Shown here one piece after another: positions 1 through 8,530 of a stretch of DNA of 64,000 nucleotides. The notes under the pieces were generated by a model that saw nothing but the letters and a program-made list of their open reading frames with translations, was not told the DNA's origin and searched no databases. The DNA comes from Limnohabitans parvus II-B4 (GTDB lineage: Bacteria > Pseudomonadota > Gammaproteobacteria > Burkholderiales > Burkholderiaceae_C). Location of the stretch: positions 868,001 to 932,000 of the forward strand of contig NZ_NESN01000001.1 in assembly GCF_003063455.1 (NCBI RefSeq), given 5' to 3'. The translations under genes and the position numbers were made by a program. Position 1 is the stretch's first letter, and each line of letters starts with the position of its first letter.

Positions 1-269
1 ACCGCGCCCTGACCGAAGCCACAGCCTTTGCCATCCGCATCGACGTGGCCGAAGAACTGACCCGCCTGCGCTCACACTTGGACGAACTCTCCCGCCTGCT
101 GACCCAAGGCGGCGACATTGGCAAGCGCTTGGACTTTTTGATTCAGGAGCTGCACCGCGAAGCCAACACGCTGGGCTCCAAATCGGCCGTGCTGGAGATG
201 ACCCGCATCTCGGTGGACATGAAGGTGCTGATCGAACAAATGCGCGAACAAGTTCAGAACATCGAATAA
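1..269 (+). CDS. yicC: YicC family endoribonuclease, C-terminal part
   Basis: This is the 3' end of a gene whose start lies left of the window; the reading frame is open from base 3 to the TAA at 267-269. The visible residues ([18 protein letters not shown] core, then a helical end with [19 protein letters not shown]) match the conserved C-terminal domain of YicC/YloC proteins, which are RNA-degrading stress proteins in bacteria. It ends 11 bases before gmk, and yicC next to gmk is a common beta-proteobacterial arrangement, so the two are probably co-transcribed. Only the family can be given, because the N-terminal domain is outside the window. Confidence 0.9.
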   Translation, partial: RALTEATAFAIRIDVAEELTRLRSHLDELSRLLTQGGDIGKRLDFLIQELHREANTLGSKSAVLEMTRISVDMKVLIEQMREQVQNIE

Positions 270-280
270 AGAACCTCAGC

Positions 281-901
281 ATGGATTACCCAGGAAACCT
301 CTTTGTCGTGGCCGCCCCCAGCGGGGCCGGTAAATCCAGCTTGGTCAAGGCCTTGATGGAACTGGACTCACGCGTTCAGCCCACGGTCTCGCACACCACC
401 CGCCCCCCGCGTGGACAGGAAAAGCATGGCCGGGAGTACTTTTTCGCGTCCGTTCAGGAATTTGACGCCATGGTGCTGGGTGATGCGTTTGTCGAGTGGG
501 CCCATGTACACGGCCAGCGCTACGGCACCTCCAAGAAAATGATCGAAGACCGCATGGCCCAAGGGGCCGATGTGGTTTTGGAAATCGATTACCAAGGGGC
601 CTTGCAGATCAAAAAGATGTACGCCAACGCGGTACTGATCTTCATCTTGCCCCCCAGCTGGGAAGAATTGCGCTCGCGTCTGGAGCGTCGAGGGGAAGAC
701 TCCCCCGAAATCATCGAGCTGCGCCTGCAAAACGCCGCCGTCGAGATGGCCCAGGCCCAAGAATTCGACTTCGTTATAATCAACGAAGTATTTGATCGTG
801 CCCTGTTTGACCTCAAAGCGGTTGTTCACGCCCAGCGGCTCAAGTACCACGTCCAGCGCCGTGCCCGGCCTGACACCTTCCAAGCGCTCAAAATGGCTTG
901 A
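281..901 (+). CDS. gmk: Guanylate kinase
   Basis: Guanylate kinase makes GDP from GMP and ATP in the cytoplasm, feeding GTP, dGTP and ppGpp synthesis. The 206-residue protein has the usual family length. The P-loop APSGAGKSS lies at residues 12-20, and the GMP-binding part follows ([11 protein letters not shown], then GREYFF). The lid and base-recognition segments ([12 protein letters not shown], later [10 protein letters not shown]) are intact. It sits between yicC and rpoZ, the usual order in this group, and ends 31 bases before rpoZ, so the three genes are probably one transcript. No abnormality is visible. Confidence 0.97.
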   Translation: MDYPGNLFVVAAPSGAGKSSLVKALMELDSRVQPTVSHTTRPPRGQEKHGREYFFASVQEFDAMVLGDAFVEWAHVHGQRYGTSKKMIEDRMAQGADVVLEIDYQGALQIKKMYANAVLIFILPPSWEELRSRLERRGEDSPEIIELRLQNAAVEMAQAQEFDFVIINEVFDRALFDLKAVVHAQRLKYHVQRRARPDTFQALKMA

Positions 902-932
902 ATCACGCTCAGAAATTCTCAAGGAAAACATC

Positions 933-1133
933 ATGGCCCGCATCACTGTTGAAGATTGCCTGGAACAGATCCCGAACCGCTTTCAGCTGGTTTTGGCAGC
1001 CACCTACCGTGCCCGCATGCTGAGCCAAGGCCACACGGCCCGCATTGAAAGCAAAAACAAGCCAGGCGTGACCGCCTTGCGTGAAATTGCTGCAGGCAAA
1101 GTCGGCATCGAAATGCTCAAGCGGGTTGCCTGA
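933..1133 (+). CDS. rpoZ: DNA-directed RNA polymerase omega subunit
   Basis: Omega helps fold and assemble the beta' subunit of RNA polymerase and takes part in ppGpp binding. The start chosen is the ATG at 933, preceded by AAGGAAAA, because the protein then begins [17 protein letters not shown], the standard omega N-terminus. At 66 residues it is short compared with E. coli omega but typical of beta-proteobacteria. A longer open frame upstream runs through gmk and is not used. Two hairpins ending in a T-run follow it, between rpoZ and the ppGpp enzyme gene. Confidence 0.97.
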   Translation: MARITVEDCLEQIPNRFQLVLAATYRARMLSQGHTARIESKNKPGVTALREIAAGKVGIEMLKRVA

Positions 1134-1144
1134 TCCGCAACCCA

Positions 1145-1193
1145 CCCGGCAACTGCCGGGTCAGCCAAAGCCCCAGTGATGGGGCTTTTTTTT
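1145..1193 (+). terminator. Double hairpin with T-run after rpoZ
   Basis: A first hairpin (CCCGGC, loop AACT, GCCGGG at 1145-1160) is followed by a second (AGCCCC, loop AGTGAT, GGGGCT around 1169-1186) and a run of eight T. This is a textbook rho-independent terminator for the gmk-rpoZ transcript. It overlaps an alternative upstream start for spoT at 1192, which argues for the later start. Confidence 0.85.
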
Positions 1194-1236
1194 GCCCCAT
1201 GAAAAAGCCAACAAGCGCTTGCGTTACATTGATGTC

Positions 1237-3507
1237 ATGAGCACCGCCACGCCACCCTCTTCCAAAGCAGGTCACAGCCGCCCTAAGGCCGTGGCACCGG
1301 CTGCGGCCAATGCGGCAGCCGCCAGTTTTGCGGTGCTGGAGGCGCAAATCGGCTACCTGAACGATGCAGACACCGAGATGGTGCGCAAAGCCTACAAATT
1401 TGCCGACGAGGCCCATTTGGGCCAAATGCGCAAAAGTGGCGAGCCCTACATCACCCACCCCATTGCAGTGGCTGGTTTGTGCACCGAATGGAAGCTGGAC
1501 GCCCAAGCCCTGGCCGCCGCTTTGTTACACGACTCGATGGAAGACTGTGGTGTCACCAAGATCGAGTTGATCGAGCGCTTTGGCTCCCCGGTGGCCGAAC
1601 TGGTGGATGGCCTGACCAAGCTGGACAAGCTGGAGTTCAACACCCGGGAAGAAAACCAGGCCGAGTCGTTTCGCAAGATGCTGCTGGCCATGGCCCGCGA
1701 TGTGCGCGTCATCCTCATCAAGCTGGCCGACCGCACCCACAACATGCGCACCATGTCGGACATGCCGCGCAGCAAGTGGGGCCGCATCGCCTCTGAAACG
1801 CTTGAAATTTATGCCCCGATTGCCCACCGCCTGGGCTTGAACCAAATTTACCGCGAGCTGCAAGACCTGTCATTCAAGCACCTGCTGCCCTGGCGCTATG
1901 CCGTGCTGACCAAAGCGGTGTCACGGGCTCGCAACCGACGCCGTGACCTGATCCAAAAAGTGCAGGCCGATGTGGAAAGCGTCTTTGCCCAGGCCAAGAT
2001 GGACGTGCGCATCAGTGGCCGTGAAAAAACCCTGTATTCCATCTACAAGAAGATGGACGAGAAACACCTGAGCTTTGCCCAGGTGACCGACATTTACGGC
2101 TTCCGAGTCATCGTGCCTTCGGTGATCGACTGCTACACCGCGCTGGGTTGGTTGCACCAAATTTACAAGCCCGTGCCCGGCAAGTTCAAGGACCACATCG
2201 CGATTGCCAAGGTCAACGGCTACCAGTCCCTGCACACCACCTTGGTGGGCCCATCGGGCGTGAACGTGGAGTTCCAGATGCGTACCGAGGCCATGCATCT
2301 GGTGGCCGAATCGGGTGTGGCCGCCCATTGGCTTTACAAAGAACACGAGTCGGCCAGTGCCCAGTCCGAGCGCTTGGGCACGCAGTGGCTGCAGTCCCTG
2401 CTGGACATTCAGACCGAAACACGCGATGCGGCCGAGTTTTGGGACCACGTCAAGGTCGACTTGTTCCCCGATGCGGTCTATGTGTTCACACCCAAGAGCC
2501 AAATCATGGCCTTGCCGCGCGGAGCCACAGTGGTGGACTTTGCCTACGCCATCCACAGCCGGGTGGGGGACCACGCCATGGCCGCCCGCATCAATGGCGA
2601 CCAAGTGCCACTGCGCACCGAGCTCAAAAACGGCGACGTGATCGAGGTCATCACCGCACCCGTCTCGGCCCCCAACCCCGCTTGGCTGGGTTTTGTGCGC
2701 ACCGGACGGGCGCGTTCCAAAATTCGCCACCACCTCAAAACCATGGCGCAGACCGAATCGGTCGAGTTGGGCGAAAAACTGCTCACCCAGTCCTTGCGAG
2801 CGGAAGGCATCGACAAACTTCCGGCGGATGACGACACCCATCAAGCCTTGTGGGAAAAATTGCTGCGCTTCACAGGCAACCGCAACCGGCAAGATCTGCT
2901 CATGGACATCGGTCTGGGCAAACGCATCGCCACCATCGTGGCCAAGCGACTGGCTGCTTTGCTGTCGGAGTTGGGTCAAAAACCCGATGCTTTGCTGATG
3001 ACGCGTGAGCGTTTCACCGCCCATGAATCCATCTCGCAAGGTGCGATTACCCTCGATGGCAGCGAAAATGCCTCGGTGGTCTATTCACGCTGCTGCCGTC
3101 CTTTGCCTGGTGACGACATCGTGGGCTACCTGGGCCGAGGCGAAGGTCTGGCCGTGCACACCCGCGACTGCGCCACGGCGCGGAAACTGGAATACAAAGA
3201 CAAAGAACGTTTCATCGGCGTGGAATGGTCCGACGAGCTGACTCGCAATTTTGAAACCGCCATCAACGTCACCGTGGTCAACGGCAAAGGTGTCTTGGCC
3301 AGAGTGGCTGGGGCTCTGGCCAGCGCTGAAACCGACATTGTTCACGTGGACATGGGGCAGGAGTCGCCACAAGACACGGCGGAGTTGAAATTCGTGGTGG
3401 CCGTGAGAGACAGCGCTCACCTGGAGCAGGTGCTGCGCCACCTCAAGCGAACCCCTGCCGTGATCCAGGCAGAACGCCAAACCAACAAAGGCAACGCGGC
3501 TGCCTGA
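1237..3507 (+). CDS. spoT: Bifunctional (p)ppGpp synthetase/hydrolase
   Basis: RelA/SpoT-type enzyme that makes and breaks the alarmone (p)ppGpp. The 756-residue product has, in order, the HD hydrolase domain (YITHP at 71-75, LLHDSMED at 96-103, then LADRTHNMRT), the synthetase domain (YSIYKKM, DIYGFRVIV, NGYQSLHTT), a TGS domain (PRGATVVDFAYAIHS) and a C-terminal ACT domain. The intact HD residues mean hydrolysis is kept, unlike RelA. I chose the ATG at 1237 because the frame-open ATG at 1192 lies inside the rpoZ terminator; neither has a strong ribosome site. Gene order after rpoZ is as in other beta-proteobacteria. Confidence 0.95.
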   Translation: MSTATPPSSKAGHSRPKAVAPAAANAAAASFAVLEAQIGYLNDADTEMVRKAYKFADEAHLGQMRKSGEPYITHPIAVAGLCTEWKLDAQALAAALLHDSMEDCGVTKIELIERFGSPVAELVDGLTKLDKLEFNTREENQAESFRKMLLAMARDVRVILIKLADRTHNMRTMSDMPRSKWGRIASETLEIYAPIAHRLGLNQIYRELQDLSFKHLLPWRYAVLTKAVSRARNRRRDLIQKVQADVESVFAQAKMDVRISGREKTLYSIYKKMDEKHLSFAQVTDIYGFRVIVPSVIDCYTALGWLHQIYKPVPGKFKDHIAIAKVNGYQSLHTTLVGPSGVNVEFQMRTEAMHLVAESGVAAHWLYKEHESASAQSERLGTQWLQSLLDIQTETRDAAEFWDHVKVDLFPDAVYVFTPKSQIMALPRGATVVDFAYAIHSRVGDHAMAARINGDQVPLRTELKNGDVIEVITAPVSAPNPAWLGFVRTGRARSKIRHHLKTMAQTESVELGEKLLTQSLRAEGIDKLPADDDTHQALWEKLLRFTGNRNRQDLLMDIGLGKRIATIVAKRLAALLSELGQKPDALLMTRERFTAHESISQGAITLDGSENASVVYSRCCRPLPGDDIVGYLGRGEGLAVHTRDCATARKLEYKDKERFIGVEWSDELTRNFETAINVTVVNGKGVLARVAGALASAETDIVHVDMGQESPQDTAELKFVVAVRDSAHLEQVLRHLKRTPAVIQAERQTNKGNAAA

Positions 3508-3527
3508 AGCCTGGCGATAAAACGCCC

Positions 3528-4082
3528 TTAACTGGGCGCGGGATAACTGACCTGCACCACCTCAATGTCCAACACCCCTACCGGTGTGACCAGTTTGAGT
3601 TCGTCGCCTTCGCGTGACTTGAGCAGCGTGCGCGCGATCGGCGACACCCAACTGACCTGCCCTTGCAAGCTGTCGGCTTCGTCAATGCCCAGGATGGTCA
3701 CGGTACGCTCGGTGCCCTTGGCTTCGACATAGGTCACGGTTGCGCCAAAGAAAACCTGATCGCTGCCATGGTGCACAGCAGGGTCCACCACTTCGGCCAG
3801 CTCCAAACGCTTGGTTAAAAAGCGGATGCGCCGATCAATCTCACGCAAGCGTTTTTTGCCATAGATGTAATCACCGTTTTCCGAGCGGTCACCGTTGCTG
3901 GCGGCCCAATGCACGATCTCGACCACTTTGGGCCGCTCATCATCGATCAAGGTGAACAACTCAGCCCGCAATCGGGCATAGCCCGCAGGGGTCATGTAAT
4001 TGCGCGCACCGGAAGGCAATGCGGGCAAACCCAAGTCTTCATCATCGTCGCCGTCAGACTCTTTGGTGAATGCTTTGCTCAT
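3528..4082 (-). CDS. greB: Transcription elongation factor GreB
   Basis: GreB binds the secondary channel of stalled RNA polymerase and stimulates cleavage of backtracked RNA. The 184-residue product has an N-terminal coiled coil with the acidic tip (SENGDYIYGKKRLREID; GreB-type rather than GreA) and a C-terminal FKBP-like domain (VSWVSPIARTLLKSREGDE). An acidic extension of about 25 residues (SDGDDDEDLG) precedes the coiled coil. The start at 4082 was preferred over an open frame beginning at 4121 because MSKAFTKES is the usual family start. It converges on spoT with only 20 bases between stops. Confidence 0.93.
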   Translation of the reverse strand: MSKAFTKESDGDDDEDLGLPALPSGARNYMTPAGYARLRAELFTLIDDERPKVVEIVHWAASNGDRSENGDYIYGKKRLREIDRRIRFLTKRLELAEVVDPAVHHGSDQVFFGATVTYVEAKGTERTVTILGIDEADSLQGQVSWVSPIARTLLKSREGDELKLVTPVGVLDIEVVQVSYPAPS

Positions 4083-4150
4083 GTGAAGATGCTCAAAGGA
4101 ATAAGGCTTGAAGCCCGCCAAAGACCGACGTGTTTTGACGGCCAGAAATA

Positions 4151-4183
4151 GAAAAAGCCCACAACTTTCGTTGTGGGCTTTCT
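4151..4183 (-). terminator. Terminator after tRNA-Arg
   Basis: On the minus strand the stem AAGCCCACAAC, loop GAAA, GTTGTGGGCTT is followed by five T. It lies 7 bases downstream of the tRNA-Arg 3' end and separates it from greB. The stem is symmetric enough to work in both directions. Confidence 0.8.
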
Positions 4184-4189
4184 AATTTT

Positions 4190-4266
4190 TGGTGCGGCTG
4201 GCAGGAATCGAACCCACGACCCCTTGGTTCGTAGCCAAGTACTCTATCCAGCTGAGCTACAGCCGC
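4190..4266 (-). tRNA. tRNA-Arg (anticodon ACG)
   Basis: The minus strand folds as a complete 77-base tRNA with encoded CCA (4190-4192). The acceptor stem starts GCGGCTG, the anticodon stem is CTTGG/CCAAG with loop CTACGAA (anticodon ACG), and the T-arm has the GTTCGAT-type loop. The ACG anticodon (inosine at the first position after TadA editing) decodes CGU, CGC and CGA arginine codons. A strong terminator follows directly. Confidence 0.97.
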
Positions 4267-4320
4267 ATCATGCATCGAATTATAGCAAGCTTTTGGGGCC
4301 CATTTGAGCCCCTCTGCAAT

Positions 4321-5838
4321 TTATTGCCAAGAAACGGCCGACATGTCGTTGGCAAAAACAGGCGAGCTGGACCACAGACCTTTGAGGCCTTTGCGGTAGA
4401 CCGCCGTGTTGGACGCATTGAACAAAAACACGTTGACCGCATCCTTGGCGATCATGCGCTGCATGTCGCCAAACAACTGCGTGCGCTCTTTGACTGTCGT
4501 GGTGGACGAGTGTTTGGTCGCCAGATCGCGGAACGCCTTGCTGTCGTACCCCCAGTAATACTGCGGGTTGGCATAGTTCATATAGTCCAACGGCTCAACG
4601 TGGTTGATGACTGTCAGGTCAAAGTTGCCTTTAAAGGTGCCGCCCAGCCATTGGGCCCATTCGACGTTTTCAATCTTGGCAATGATGCCCACCTTGGCCA
4701 GTTGGGCCGCCAGAATCTCACCGCCCTTGCGTGCATAAGGTGGCGGAGGCAAGGTCAGGGTCACGTTCAGCGGCGTCTGCACCCCGGCTTCCTTGAGCAG
4801 GGCTTTGGCTTTTTCAGGATCGTAGGCGTAAGTGCCGCTCAACTCCACGTAACCGGTGTCGGTGGGGGCCATGTGGCTGCCAATGGGTTTGGCCAGTCCT
4901 TCGAACACACCGTCGATGAATGCTTTTTTATCGACCGCATGCGACAAGGCACGGCGCACGCGCACATCGTCAAACGGTTTTTTACGGTTGTTGATGGTCA
5001 TGATGCCCTTGCCGGCCGTGCTGCCCAGCTCAACCACAAAACGCTTGTCGGCCTGGAACTGCTTGAGGCTTTGCGGCGATTGAAAGCGCGGCATGCCATC
5101 GATATCACCCGCCAGCAAAGCGGCCACTTGCGCTGCCGAGTCGTTGATGAAGCGGAAAGTGACCTTCTTCACCTTGATGGCATTGGCATCGCGAAAACCA
5201 TCCCACTTGGACAAAGTCACCGCAGTACCTTTGGCCCAGCTGTCGAGTTTGTAGGGGCCAGTGCCCACGGGCTTGGTGGCCGCGTTGGCGGCGCTGTCGG
5301 GGTGCAAGATCACGGCGGTGTTCTCGCCCATGCGGAACAGGAAGTTGCCATCCGGGTTGGTCAGCACCAGCACCACGGTGTGCGCATCGGGCGTAGAGAT
5401 GTGACTGATGTTATTGAAGACCGCACCCTTGGCCTTGTTGGTGCTCTTGGCATCTTTGGCACGCTCGAAGCTGAATTTCACCGCGGCGGCGTTGAAGTCA
5501 CTGCCATCTTGAAACTTCACGCCCTTGCGCAGCTTGAAGGTGTAGGCCTTGCCATCGGCGTCCATTTTCCAGCTCTCGGCCAGCAAGGGGCTGATGCTGC
5601 CATCGACGTTGATCTTGGTAAGACCTTCAAGGATGTTGTAGTGCACCACTTCGCCAATGGCGGCGGCAGGGGCCATGGTCGGGTCAAGACTCGTGGGCTC
5701 CAGGATCATGCCCAACGTCACAGTGTCCTTGCGCGATTGGGCCTGCGCCTGCAAAGGCACCCAAGCCAGGCTGGCCGCCAGCAAAGCCACCGAATACAAG
5801 CCCGCAGTGCGGCGGGTCATGGGGAATTGAACTTTCAT
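4321..5838 (-). CDS. Peptide ABC transporter substrate-binding protein
   Basis: Periplasmic binding protein of the SBP_bac_5 (OppA/DppA) family, 505 residues, which captures peptides or similar solutes for the importer encoded upstream. The N-terminus has twin Arg, a hydrophobic core (GLYSVALLAASLAWV) and an Ala-x-Ala cleavage region near residue 33, giving Sec or possibly Tat export. The mature part begins with the family's LGMILEPTSLDPT and carries WKMDADGKAYTFKLRKGVKFQDG. Its ATG overlaps the stop of the preceding ATPase gene, so it is translated as the last gene of the operon. Last place is less common than first. The ligand cannot be told from sequence. Confidence 0.9.
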   Translation of the reverse strand: MKVQFPMTRRTAGLYSVALLAASLAWVPLQAQAQSRKDTVTLGMILEPTSLDPTMAPAAAIGEVVHYNILEGLTKINVDGSISPLLAESWKMDADGKAYTFKLRKGVKFQDGSDFNAAAVKFSFERAKDAKSTNKAKGAVFNNISHISTPDAHTVVLVLTNPDGNFLFRMGENTAVILHPDSAANAATKPVGTGPYKLDSWAKGTAVTLSKWDGFRDANAIKVKKVTFRFINDSAAQVAALLAGDIDGMPRFQSPQSLKQFQADKRFVVELGSTAGKGIMTINNRKKPFDDVRVRRALSHAVDKKAFIDGVFEGLAKPIGSHMAPTDTGYVELSGTYAYDPEKAKALLKEAGVQTPLNVTLTLPPPPYARKGGEILAAQLAKVGIIAKIENVEWAQWLGGTFKGNFDLTVINHVEPLDYMNYANPQYYWGYDSKAFRDLATKHSSTTTVKERTQLFGDMQRMIAKDAVNVFLFNASNTAVYRKGLKGLWSSSPVFANDMSAVSWQ

Positions 5839-6674
5839 GTCTTCTCCTGCTCCAAAAATGCGTCCCGTGTGCCGGGTACGGCTGAAATGAGCATCCGGGT
5901 GTACGGATGCTCAGCATGCTGAAAAATGTGTGCTGCGGGGCCTTGCTCAACCACCTGGCCCGATTGCAAAACCAGCACATCGTCGCACATGAGGTTGACC
6001 ACGGCAAGGTCGTGGCTGACCAGCAAATAACTCAAGCCATACCGGTCTTGCAGGTCCATCATCAAATTGAGTACCTGCGCCTGAACAGACACGTCCAAAG
6101 CGCTCACCGGTTCATCGGCCACGATCAGGGCCGGACGGGTGATCAAGGCCCGGGCGATGGCGATGCGCTGGCGTTGCCCACCTGAAAATTCATGCGGGTA
6201 TTTGTCCAGATCGGCCGTTCTGAGTCCGACCTCGCTCAAGGCCTCCGCTGCGCGCTCGCGCAGCGCCGACCGACCGTCCGAGGGTTTGGCCAAAGTCTGA
6301 ATCGGTTCGGTGACGATGCTCAACACTTTTTGCCGAGGGTCCAGCGAGCCATACGGGTCCTGAAAGACCATCTGAAACCCACTGCGCAAATGCCGCAGCT
6401 GCGACGTGCCGGCCTTGTGCACATCCACGCCGTTGAACAACACCTGTCCCTCTGTGGGTTGGTCCAGCGCCATCACCAGACGGGCCAGCGTCGATTTGCC
6501 AGAACCCGACTCCCCCACAATGCCCAAGCTCTTACCGGCCTTCAGGCTGAGGCTCACGTCGGACAAGGCCTGCAAACTGCTTGCAGGACCCCACATGGCA
6601 GAACGCGGCATGACAAAACGCCGGCCCAATTGCCGGACTTCCAGAAGCGTTGGCTTGATCGGTGATGGCGTCAT
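5835..6674 (-). CDS. Peptide ABC importer, ATPase (DppF/OppF-like)
   Basis: One of two cytoplasmic ATPases powering the peptide importer. The Walker A is GESGSGKST, the ABC signature SGGQRQR and the Walker B LIVADEPVSALD, followed by the switch HDLAVVNL. The product from the start chosen here has 279 residues. The ATG at 6674 was chosen because its A is the last base of the upstream ATPase's TGA stop (TGATG), a translational-coupling layout; a longer frame from 6698 would overlap that gene. The C-terminus carries the oligopeptide-transporter tail (EHPYTRMLISAVPG). Confidence 0.92.
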   Translation of the reverse strand: MTPSPIKPTLLEVRQLGRRFVMPRSAMWGPASSLQALSDVSLSLKAGKSLGIVGESGSGKSTLARLVMALDQPTEGQVLFNGVDVHKAGTSQLRHLRSGFQMVFQDPYGSLDPRQKVLSIVTEPIQTLAKPSDGRSALRERAAEALSEVGLRTADLDKYPHEFSGGQRQRIAIARALITRPALIVADEPVSALDVSVQAQVLNLMMDLQDRYGLSYLLVSHDLAVVNLMCDDVLVLQSGQVVEQGPAAHIFQHAEHPYTRMLISAVPGTRDAFLEQEKT

Positions 6675-7678
6675 CAAGACAGCCTCCAGCGCGGGCAACT
6701 CACCGCATGGGGTTCACCCGAGAGGCCTTGCAATCCAACACTTTCGACTTGAGGCGGGGTGTGGCGGCATTCGTCTGCGGCCAAAGTGCAGCGGTCGGCA
6801 AACGCACAGCCAGCGGGCAGATCCATCAACTCGGGCACGCTGCCGGAGATCGTGGTCAAACGTGTGCCACGTGCCAAACCCAGTCGGGGCCGCGCCGCAA
6901 ACAGCCCCCGCGTGTAAGGGTGGGCACGGTGCGCGAACAACTCGGGCGTGGCCGCGCTTTCGACCACCGAACCGCCATACATCACCATCACGCGGTCCAC
7001 CTGGTCTTGCATCAGACCCAGGTCGTGGCTGATCAGCAGCAGGCCCATGCCGTCTTCGTTGACCAGCTGCTTGATCAAGGCCAGCACCTCTTTTTGCACC
7101 GTGACATCGAGCGCCGTGGTGGGCTCATCGGCAATCAACAAATCGGGGCTGCAGGCCAACGCGATCGAGATCATGACGCGTTGGCGCTGACCGCCCGACA
7201 GCTGGTGCGGGTAAGCGTCCAGCCGCTCGCGCGCCCGTGGCAACTGCACCCGGTCCAGCAACTCGAGTGCACGCGCTTTGGCCTCGGCAACACCCATGTG
7301 CTGGTGCAAGCGCAAAGGTTCTGCAATTTGCTTCCAGATCGGATGCAGCGGGTTGAGCGCGGTCATCGGTTCCTGAAAAATCATGGCCATCCGGGCTCCG
7401 CGCAACTGGCACAGCTGGGGCTCGGGCATGCCCACCAGCTCCTGGCCGTGCAACAGAATCGATCCGCTGACCTGTGCCCGTTCGGGCAACAAGCCCATCA
7501 AGGCCAAAGCAGTGAGCGATTTGCCGCAACCGCTTTCACCAATCAAACCGACCGTCTGGCCGCGTTCCATGCGCAAAGACACACCGCGCAGGGCCTGCGC
7601 CCAACCACGGGCCGTGGGCAAAGTGACCCGCAAATCGGACACTTGCAGCAAGGGGGTCGGGTTGGACATGTCAGCCAT
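6674..7678 (-). CDS. Peptide ABC importer, ATPase (DppD/OppD-like)
   Basis: The second ATPase of the importer, 334 residues. It has Walker A GESGCGKS, signature LSGGQRQRVMIS, Walker B LLIADEPTTALD and switch SHDLGLM. The C-terminal oligopeptide-transporter domain (HPYTRGLFAARP, then CAFADRCTLAADEC) is present; its Cys cluster resembles the iron-sulfur-binding Cys of DppD-type ATPases. It starts 6 bases after the permease stop and is coupled to the next gene by a TGATG overlap. A start three codons later (MSNPTP) is also possible. Confidence 0.92.
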   Translation of the reverse strand: MADMSNPTPLLQVSDLRVTLPTARGWAQALRGVSLRMERGQTVGLIGESGCGKSLTALALMGLLPERAQVSGSILLHGQELVGMPEPQLCQLRGARMAMIFQEPMTALNPLHPIWKQIAEPLRLHQHMGVAEAKARALELLDRVQLPRARERLDAYPHQLSGGQRQRVMISIALACSPDLLIADEPTTALDVTVQKEVLALIKQLVNEDGMGLLLISHDLGLMQDQVDRVMVMYGGSVVESAATPELFAHRAHPYTRGLFAARPRLGLARGTRLTTISGSVPELMDLPAGCAFADRCTLAADECRHTPPQVESVGLQGLSGEPHAVSCPRWRLS

Positions 7679-7684
7679 GCGGGT

Positions 7685-8530
7685 TCACCGTTGCCGCGCC
7701 AGACGCGGGTCCAGCACATCACGCAAGCCGTCACCCAGCAGGTTCAGCCCCAGCACCGCCAGTGCAATCGCAGCGCCCGGGTACACCGCCAGCATGGGGG
7801 CCTGGAACATTTGGGATTGCGCCTCATTGAGCATGCGCCCCCAACTGGGCTGCGGCGGTTGCGTGCCCAGCCCCAGATAAGACAAAGCCGCCTCGGCCAA
7901 GATCGCAATGGCGAACTGAATCGTCGCCTGCACGATCAACACGCTGGCGATGTTGGGCAGCACATGCGCCACTGTGATGCTCACCGGGCCTTTGCCCGCA
8001 GCCCGCGCAGCGGCCGTGAAGTCGCGTGACCACACGGCATTGGCAGCACCCCGCGAAATGCGGGCAAACACCGGAATATTGAAAATGCCAATGGCCGCAA
8101 TGCTGACCACCAAACCCGGCCCATAAATGGCGGTCAGCATGATGGCCGACAACAAAGCCGGAAAAGCAAAGGTGAAGTCCGACGCCCGCATGATGACTTC
8201 TTCGACCCAACCCCGCCGTGCCGATGCCAGCAAGCCCAAAGGCACGCCCACGCCCAGGCCAATGCCCACAGCAATGAAGCCCACCAATAAAGAGTTTTGA
8301 CTGCCCACCAACAGCAAAGACCCGATGTCGCGCCCCAAGCTGTCCGTGCCCATCCAGTGCGCTGCGCTGGGGGAAGCCAGTTTGTTGGGGATGTCAATGT
8401 CGGCGACGGGGTAAGGTGACCAGAACAGGGAAAGAACAGCGCAGAGCACCAGCAGCAGCACCATGGCTCCGCCAGCCACAAAACTGGGGTGCCGCAGTGC
8501 GCGGCGCAAAGCGTGGTTTTTATCCTGCAT
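7685..8530 (-). CDS. Peptide ABC importer, permease (DppC/OppC-like)
   Basis: Inner-membrane permease subunit, 281 residues. It has a short cytoplasmic N-terminus (MQDKNHALRRALRHP), a first membrane helix (GGAMVLLLVLCAVLSLF), the DppC periplasmic segment (HWMGTDSLGRD) and further helices. The EAA-type coupling loop (ARAAGKGPVSITVAHVLPN) contacts the ATPases. The C-terminal half has EAALSYLGLGTQPPQPSWG, typical of the family. Its start overlaps the end of the other permease gene by 11 bases, so the two are co-translated. Confidence 0.92.
   Translation of the reverse strand: MQDKNHALRRALRHPSFVAGGAMVLLLVLCAVLSLFWSPYPVADIDIPNKLASPSAAHWMGTDSLGRDIGSLLLVGSQNSLLVGFIAVGIGLGVGVPLGLLASARRGWVEEVIMRASDFTFAFPALLSAIMLTAIYGPGLVVSIAAIGIFNIPVFARISRGAANAVWSRDFTAAARAAGKGPVSITVAHVLPNIASVLIVQATIQFAIAILAEAALSYLGLGTQPPQPSWGRMLNEAQSQMFQAPMLAVYPGAAIALAVLGLNLLGDGLRDVLDPRLARQR

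Noticed and set aside
1192..1236. Earlier start for spoT at 1192
   Set aside because: It lies within the T-run of the rpoZ terminator, and the extra 15 residues are not typical of the family.
1921..3039. 372-codon minus-strand open frame inside spoT
   Set aside because: Antisense shadow in GC-rich DNA; spoT domains are continuous on the other strand.
4189..5922. 577-codon plus-strand open frame across the importer genes
   Set aside because: It is the reverse-strand shadow of the substrate-binding protein gene; composition is His/Gly/Arg-rich with no domain, and the minus-strand gene has clear family motifs.
6662..8029. 455-codon plus-strand open frame
   Set aside because: It runs antisense through three recognised ABC transporter genes and has no recognisable motif.
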